Shown here: one piece after another, positions 5,389-8,027 of the stretch
How the letters are laid out: each line of letters begins with the position of its first letter
Position numbering within the stretch: the first letter of the stretch is position 1
Source of the DNA: Cytophagia bacterium
Lineage (GTDB): Bacteria > Bacteroidota > Bacteroidia > Cytophagales > Cyclobacteriaceae
Assembly: GCA_013373005.1 (NCBI GenBank)
Contig: JABXIP010000536.1
Span: forward strand, 1 to 8,027
Length of the DNA stretch: 8,027 bases
Reading direction: 5' to 3'
The notes under the pieces: generated by a model
Databases searched by the model: none
What the model was told of the DNA's origin: nothing
Seen by the model: only the letters and a program-made list of their open reading frames with translations
Made by a program: the position numbers and the translations under genes

Positions 5389-5421
5389 AAGTCTAGGCAC
5401 TAAATACTCGGTACTCAGTAC
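5387..5421 (-). repeat. Degenerate heptamer repeat between stop codon and terminator
   Basis: On the minus strand five units are in register: GTACTGA (5421-5415), GTACCGA (5414-5408), GTATTTA (5407-5401), GTGCCTA (5400-5394) and GACTTAA (5393-5387). The array occupies nearly the whole stretch between the stop codon and the terminator stem, so it should be part of the 3' untranslated mRNA. Confidence 0.5.
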
Positions 5422-5426
5422 TTCTC

Positions 5427-8027
5427 CTACTTCTTAATCCCAGGCAAACCTTCCGGCTTAGCCTGATGCCAGTAAAATGGCTCAGCTTTCTTCTTACGAG
5501 GATATACTTCATCTAAAGTGTTGGCATCGTAAAGCCTTCCGTTTTTCATTACCCTGAAGATGTTGTTCGTATTTCTCAGGTTGGTCAATGGGTTGTCGTT
5601 CAGGATCACTAAATCGGCCAATTTACCTGCTTCGATAGAACCGATATCTCCTTCTAAACCTAGGGCTGTTGCACCAAGGATAGTGGCCACTTTCAGTGCA
5701 TCGTGCGCTTCCATTTCAGAACCTACAGACCAAAGCTCCCAATGGTAACCCAAGCCCTGCAGCTGTCCATGGCTACCGATACCGGCCAAACCACCTTGTT
5801 CAACAACAGAATTCACTCCCTCACTATGCTTCTTAAACACATGTTCTTCATCCATAAACCATCCCGGTCTTCTGCGAGACTTGGCGGCTAGCTCATCGTA
5901 TGGCGTGAAATGCTGCATTTTGGCATCATGATATGGGTTCTCACGAGAATAATAGTAGTTCTCAGCCCAAGGACCACCATAAGAAACCAGCAAAGTTGGG
6001 GTATAAGCCATTTTAGATTCAGCAACAGTATAGGTCACGTCTCTATAAAGTGGAGCAATCGGTAATGAGTGCTCATGGCCCGGGTAACCATCAATCAGCT
6101 GGGTCATGTTCATTTTAAAGTCAAGGCCTCCTTCGGTAGTTGGCATTAGCTCCTGCTCCTTGGCGGCTTCAATTACCCACTGTCTTGCCTTTCTGTTACC
6201 CACCAAATACATTTTGATAGTCTTGGTATTATAGTATTCGCTGTACTGCTTCAATACTCTTCTAGTGTGGTCAAGGTCTTTCAAATTGTACATCCAATAA
6301 CCTACACCCGGACCCGTAGAATAAACCCTTGGACCATAAAGGTCTCCGGTTTCAACCAGGTCAGAATAAGTCAGCACATCCGTGGTAGCCGTTTGCGGAT
6401 CGCGAGTTGCCGTCACCCCATAAGCCAGGTTAGCCGCATAAATCCACACCTGATTCTTGTGCAATCCGAAAGTTGGCCACATGTGAGCGTGCGTATCGAT
6501 GAAGCCCGGAACAATAGTTTTGCCAGACATATCGATAGTCTCTGTACCACGAGGTACCGTGAGTGTTCCACTAGCTCCCACTGCTTTGATTCGAGCATTT
6601 TCAATCAAGATGTCTCCATTTTCAATAACCTCATTGCCATTCATGGTAATGATTCTGGCTCCTTTGAGAAGGGCTGTTCCCTGTGGAATATCCTTCTTCG
6701 CCATAATCTTCACTCTGAATTCTTCAGGCTGATAACCTTCATCCTTTTTCTCCTCTTTCTTTTCTTCTTCAGCTTCCTCTTTTGGCTCTTCCTTCTCCTC
6801 TTCCTTAGCAGCAGCTTTGGCTTCCGCTTCAGCTTTCTTGGCCACTTTCACACTGTCTGAATAAGCTTCTGCAGCATCTAAATCATAAATGAAATGGGCA
6901 TTACCGATTGACCAGTGTACTTTCTTAGCATCAGCCGACCAAGCAGGGAATTGACCTCCAATTTCTGTCAATTTCATTGAAGGAAACTGAGATGAAGCCG
7001 GATTAGACACTGAAATAGTTGGCGTTTGACCTAATTTTGGCACAGTGACAACATATATCTCATTTCCGATCAAAGCCATCGCCTTATCTCCTTCCGGTGC
7101 CATATAGATAGCATCCGCTCTCGATGGAGGGTTGTTCTCTCTCCAGCCTCCTCCTTCGCCAAGGGAAGTTCCACCAGTACCTTGCTCTTCTTCAGACCAA
7201 GGATCATAAACCTCGTAAGGTGTGTCGTGGTGGTCTGCAATAGAACCATAAGTGGTAATACCTGTGATTTTAATAATCTCCTTCTCATCGGTTCCATCCC
7301 AACGCACAGAGCTTAAACCATTGTAACTGCTGAGGTAGATTCGATCATTGTTTTTTACAAAGTGTGGATAACCTTTTCCCCTCGTTTTCATGATGAAATT
7401 GATGTCTCCACCATCAGCTGAAATCCAGCAAAGGTCTTCATCGGCTCTGGCCGCTCCAGTAGCTGAAGCATCCTTCAGGTTTTGAGCACTTCCTTTTGTG
7501 AAAACAATTCTGTTGTTCGCTGCCCAGGCCGGAGTCATATAAATAGCCGACTCAGAAGTAACCTTTACAGGCCTTGGACGACCATCTACATTCACCTTAT
7601 AGATAGATCCACCATCGGTATCTGACCAGGTAACAAAAGCCACTGATTTACCATCAGGAGACCATGTTGGCATGGCCTCAGTCATATCGAACTCCGTTAA
7701 ACGCTTTGGCTCACCATCAGGAATATTCATTACATAAAGTCTATTCAAAGAGGTGAAGGCCAATTTGGAACCGTCAGGAGATGGCACACCATCACGAATC
7801 TGATTTACTACAAATTCAGGATCGTCTGAAATTGGGTAGGAGAATTTCAATCTTGGGCCCATTTCAAGCTTCACATCTACATCAAGAGGAATTTCAGAGG
7901 CCGCACCACCTTCGATGGCCACTTTATAAAGCTTTCCGTCCCAAGAGGTGATCACAGTTTTAGAATCAGGAGTGAATGACATAGCCGGCAAAACACCCAG
8001 TGGAGCGATAGATTCCTGATCGTCTCG
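5427..8027 (-). CDS. Secreted TolB-like propeller / amidohydrolase fusion, N-terminus beyond window
   Basis: The frame is open to the right edge (12 codons beyond the TTG at 7991), so that TTG is internal. Of the protein, 866 residues are visible; numbering here is from the edge. The first half is a PD40/TolB-type beta-propeller with blades such as GVPSPDGSKLAF (about 81-92), PTWSPDGKSVAF (120-131), TPAWAANNRIVF (165-176) and FPAWSADAKKVHW (360-372). A Lys/Glu/Ala-rich linker follows (396-431). The second half is an amidohydrolase TIM barrel with its small beta-sandwich: the metal-binding HxH is in GFIDTHAHMW (His513, His515), Lys605 in TIKMY is a possible carboxylated Lys, His651/His653 are in PGHEHS, and the sandwich closes with GSIEAGKLADLVIL (796-809). 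Relatives are annotated as imidazolonepropionase-like amidohydrolases and usually carry a signal peptide, which would lie outside the window. The substrate is unknown; a peptide-like or cyclic amide is a guess. A terminator follows at 5356-5388. Confidence 0.85.
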   Translation of the reverse strand, partial: RDDQESIAPLGVLPAMSFTPDSKTVITSWDGKLYKVAIEGGAASEIPLDVDVKLEMGPRLKFSYPISDDPEFVVNQIRDGVPSPDGSKLAFTSLNRLYVMNIPDGEPKRLTEFDMTEAMPTWSPDGKSVAFVTWSDTDGGSIYKVNVDGRPRPVKVTSESAIYMTPAWAANNRIVFTKGSAQNLKDASATGAARADEDLCWISADGGDINFIMKTRGKGYPHFVKNNDRIYLSSYNGLSSVRWDGTDEKEIIKITGITTYGSIADHHDTPYEVYDPWSEEEQGTGGTSLGEGGGWRENNPPSRADAIYMAPEGDKAMALIGNEIYVVTVPKLGQTPTISVSNPASSQFPSMKLTEIGGQFPAWSADAKKVHWSIGNAHFIYDLDAAEAYSDSVKVAKKAEAEAKAAAKEEEKEEPKEEAEEEKKEEKKDEGYQPEEFRVKIMAKKDIPQGTALLKGARIITMNGNEVIENGDILIENARIKAVGASGTLTVPRGTETIDMSGKTIVPGFIDTHAHMWPTFGLHKNQVWIYAANLAYGVTATRDPQTATTDVLTYSDLVETGDLYGPRVYSTGPGVGYWMYNLKDLDHTRRVLKQYSEYYNTKTIKMYLVGNRKARQWVIEAAKEQELMPTTEGGLDFKMNMTQLIDGYPGHEHSLPIAPLYRDVTYTVAESKMAYTPTLLVSYGGPWAENYYYSRENPYHDAKMQHFTPYDELAAKSRRRPGWFMDEEHVFKKHSEGVNSVVEQGGLAGIGSHGQLQGLGYHWELWSVGSEMEAHDALKVATILGATALGLEGDIGSIEAGKLADLVILNDNPLTNLRNTNNIFRVMKNGRLYDANTLDEVYPRKKKAEPFYWHQAKPEGLPGIKK
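6738..6842 (-). other. Lys/Glu-rich linker segment inside the amidohydrolase fusion
   Basis: This stretch encodes about 35 residues that are almost all Lys, Glu and Ala (e.g. AAAKEEEKEEPKEEAEEEKK), joining the propeller to the amidohydrolase barrel. It is probably a charged, flexible or single-helix spacer. The coding strand is very purine-rich, which makes the opposite strand look like a long open frame that should not be called a gene. Confidence 0.7.

Larger units (their letters stand above)
5100..5426. other. 327-base gene-free, palindrome-rich spacer between convergent genes
   Basis: No credible coding frame exists here. From left to right it contains a 60-base element with terminal inverted repeats, a CCTGCCT/AGGCAGG hairpin, a 13-base degenerate direct repeat, an octamer array on the minus strand, an intrinsic terminator for the amidohydrolase gene, and a heptamer array next to its stop codon. 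The density of structure suggests a landing zone for small non-autonomous repeats at convergent 3' ends. Confidence 0.65.

Noticed and set aside
724..5421. Insertion sequence remnants with transposase
   Set aside because: No transposase fragment is found in any frame; the elements are too short to code and only resemble non-autonomous repeats.
6267..6860. 197-residue open frame on the plus strand
   Set aside because: It is antisense to the amidohydrolase gene; its Phe/Leu/Ser-rich tail is the complement of the purine-rich Lys/Glu linker, and it matches no family I recognise.
7989..7991. TTG as start of the propeller-amidohydrolase gene
   Set aside because: The frame continues without stop to base 8027, and the protein would begin within a propeller blade without a signal peptide.

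Overview
The window reads as a chromosomal segment of a Bacteroidota bacterium, probably a marine or environmental Cytophagales. This is inference from four things: genes that start without Shine-Dalgarno sites, a possible TTG / TATTTTG promoter, the protein families (propeller-amidohydrolase fusion, ceramidase-like secreted hydrolase, YfcC-type carrier), and the intergenic repeats. I see no rRNA, tRNA, transposase, CRISPR array, phage gene or recognisable defence system. The six genes look like ordinary housekeeping or accessory metabolism.

Layout. The left edge holds the C-terminal part of a cation:proton antiporter with RCK domains (2-712, +, cut by the window). It converges on a YfcC/DcuC-type membrane carrier (772-2256, -). 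The carrier is divergent from a secreted neutral-ceramidase-like metallohydrolase (2421-3782, +). Two small genes follow on the same strand: a GNAT acetyltransferase (3978-4388) and an exported or membrane-anchored NTF2-like protein (4578-5099). After a 327-base palindrome-rich spacer comes a large secreted TolB-propeller/amidohydrolase protein on the other strand (5427-8027, cut at its N-terminus by the right edge), with a good intrinsic terminator at 5356-5388.

How the genes relate. The genes are mostly single transcription units and no pathway links them all. The only suggestive pairing is the divergent carrier and exported hydrolase: one may release a product that the other imports, but the substrate is unknown for both.

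The notable content is in the spacers. Every spacer holds degenerate tandem arrays with a 7- or 8-base period, or compact hairpin elements, or both. There are purine heptamers (consensus GAAGACG) on both sides of the ceramidase-like gene, a YAATGAC heptamer array that supplies the start codon of the GNAT gene, and TTTGRTRA octamers after three genes, one array supplying the GNAT stop codon. A GTAYYKA-like heptamer array lies between the stop codon and the terminator of the amidohydrolase. Three separate palindromic elements also occur, the clearest being a 60-base element with 7-base terminal inverted repeats and two hairpins that share a TGT loop (5123-5182). These arrays and elements are the part of the window most worth a genome-wide look.
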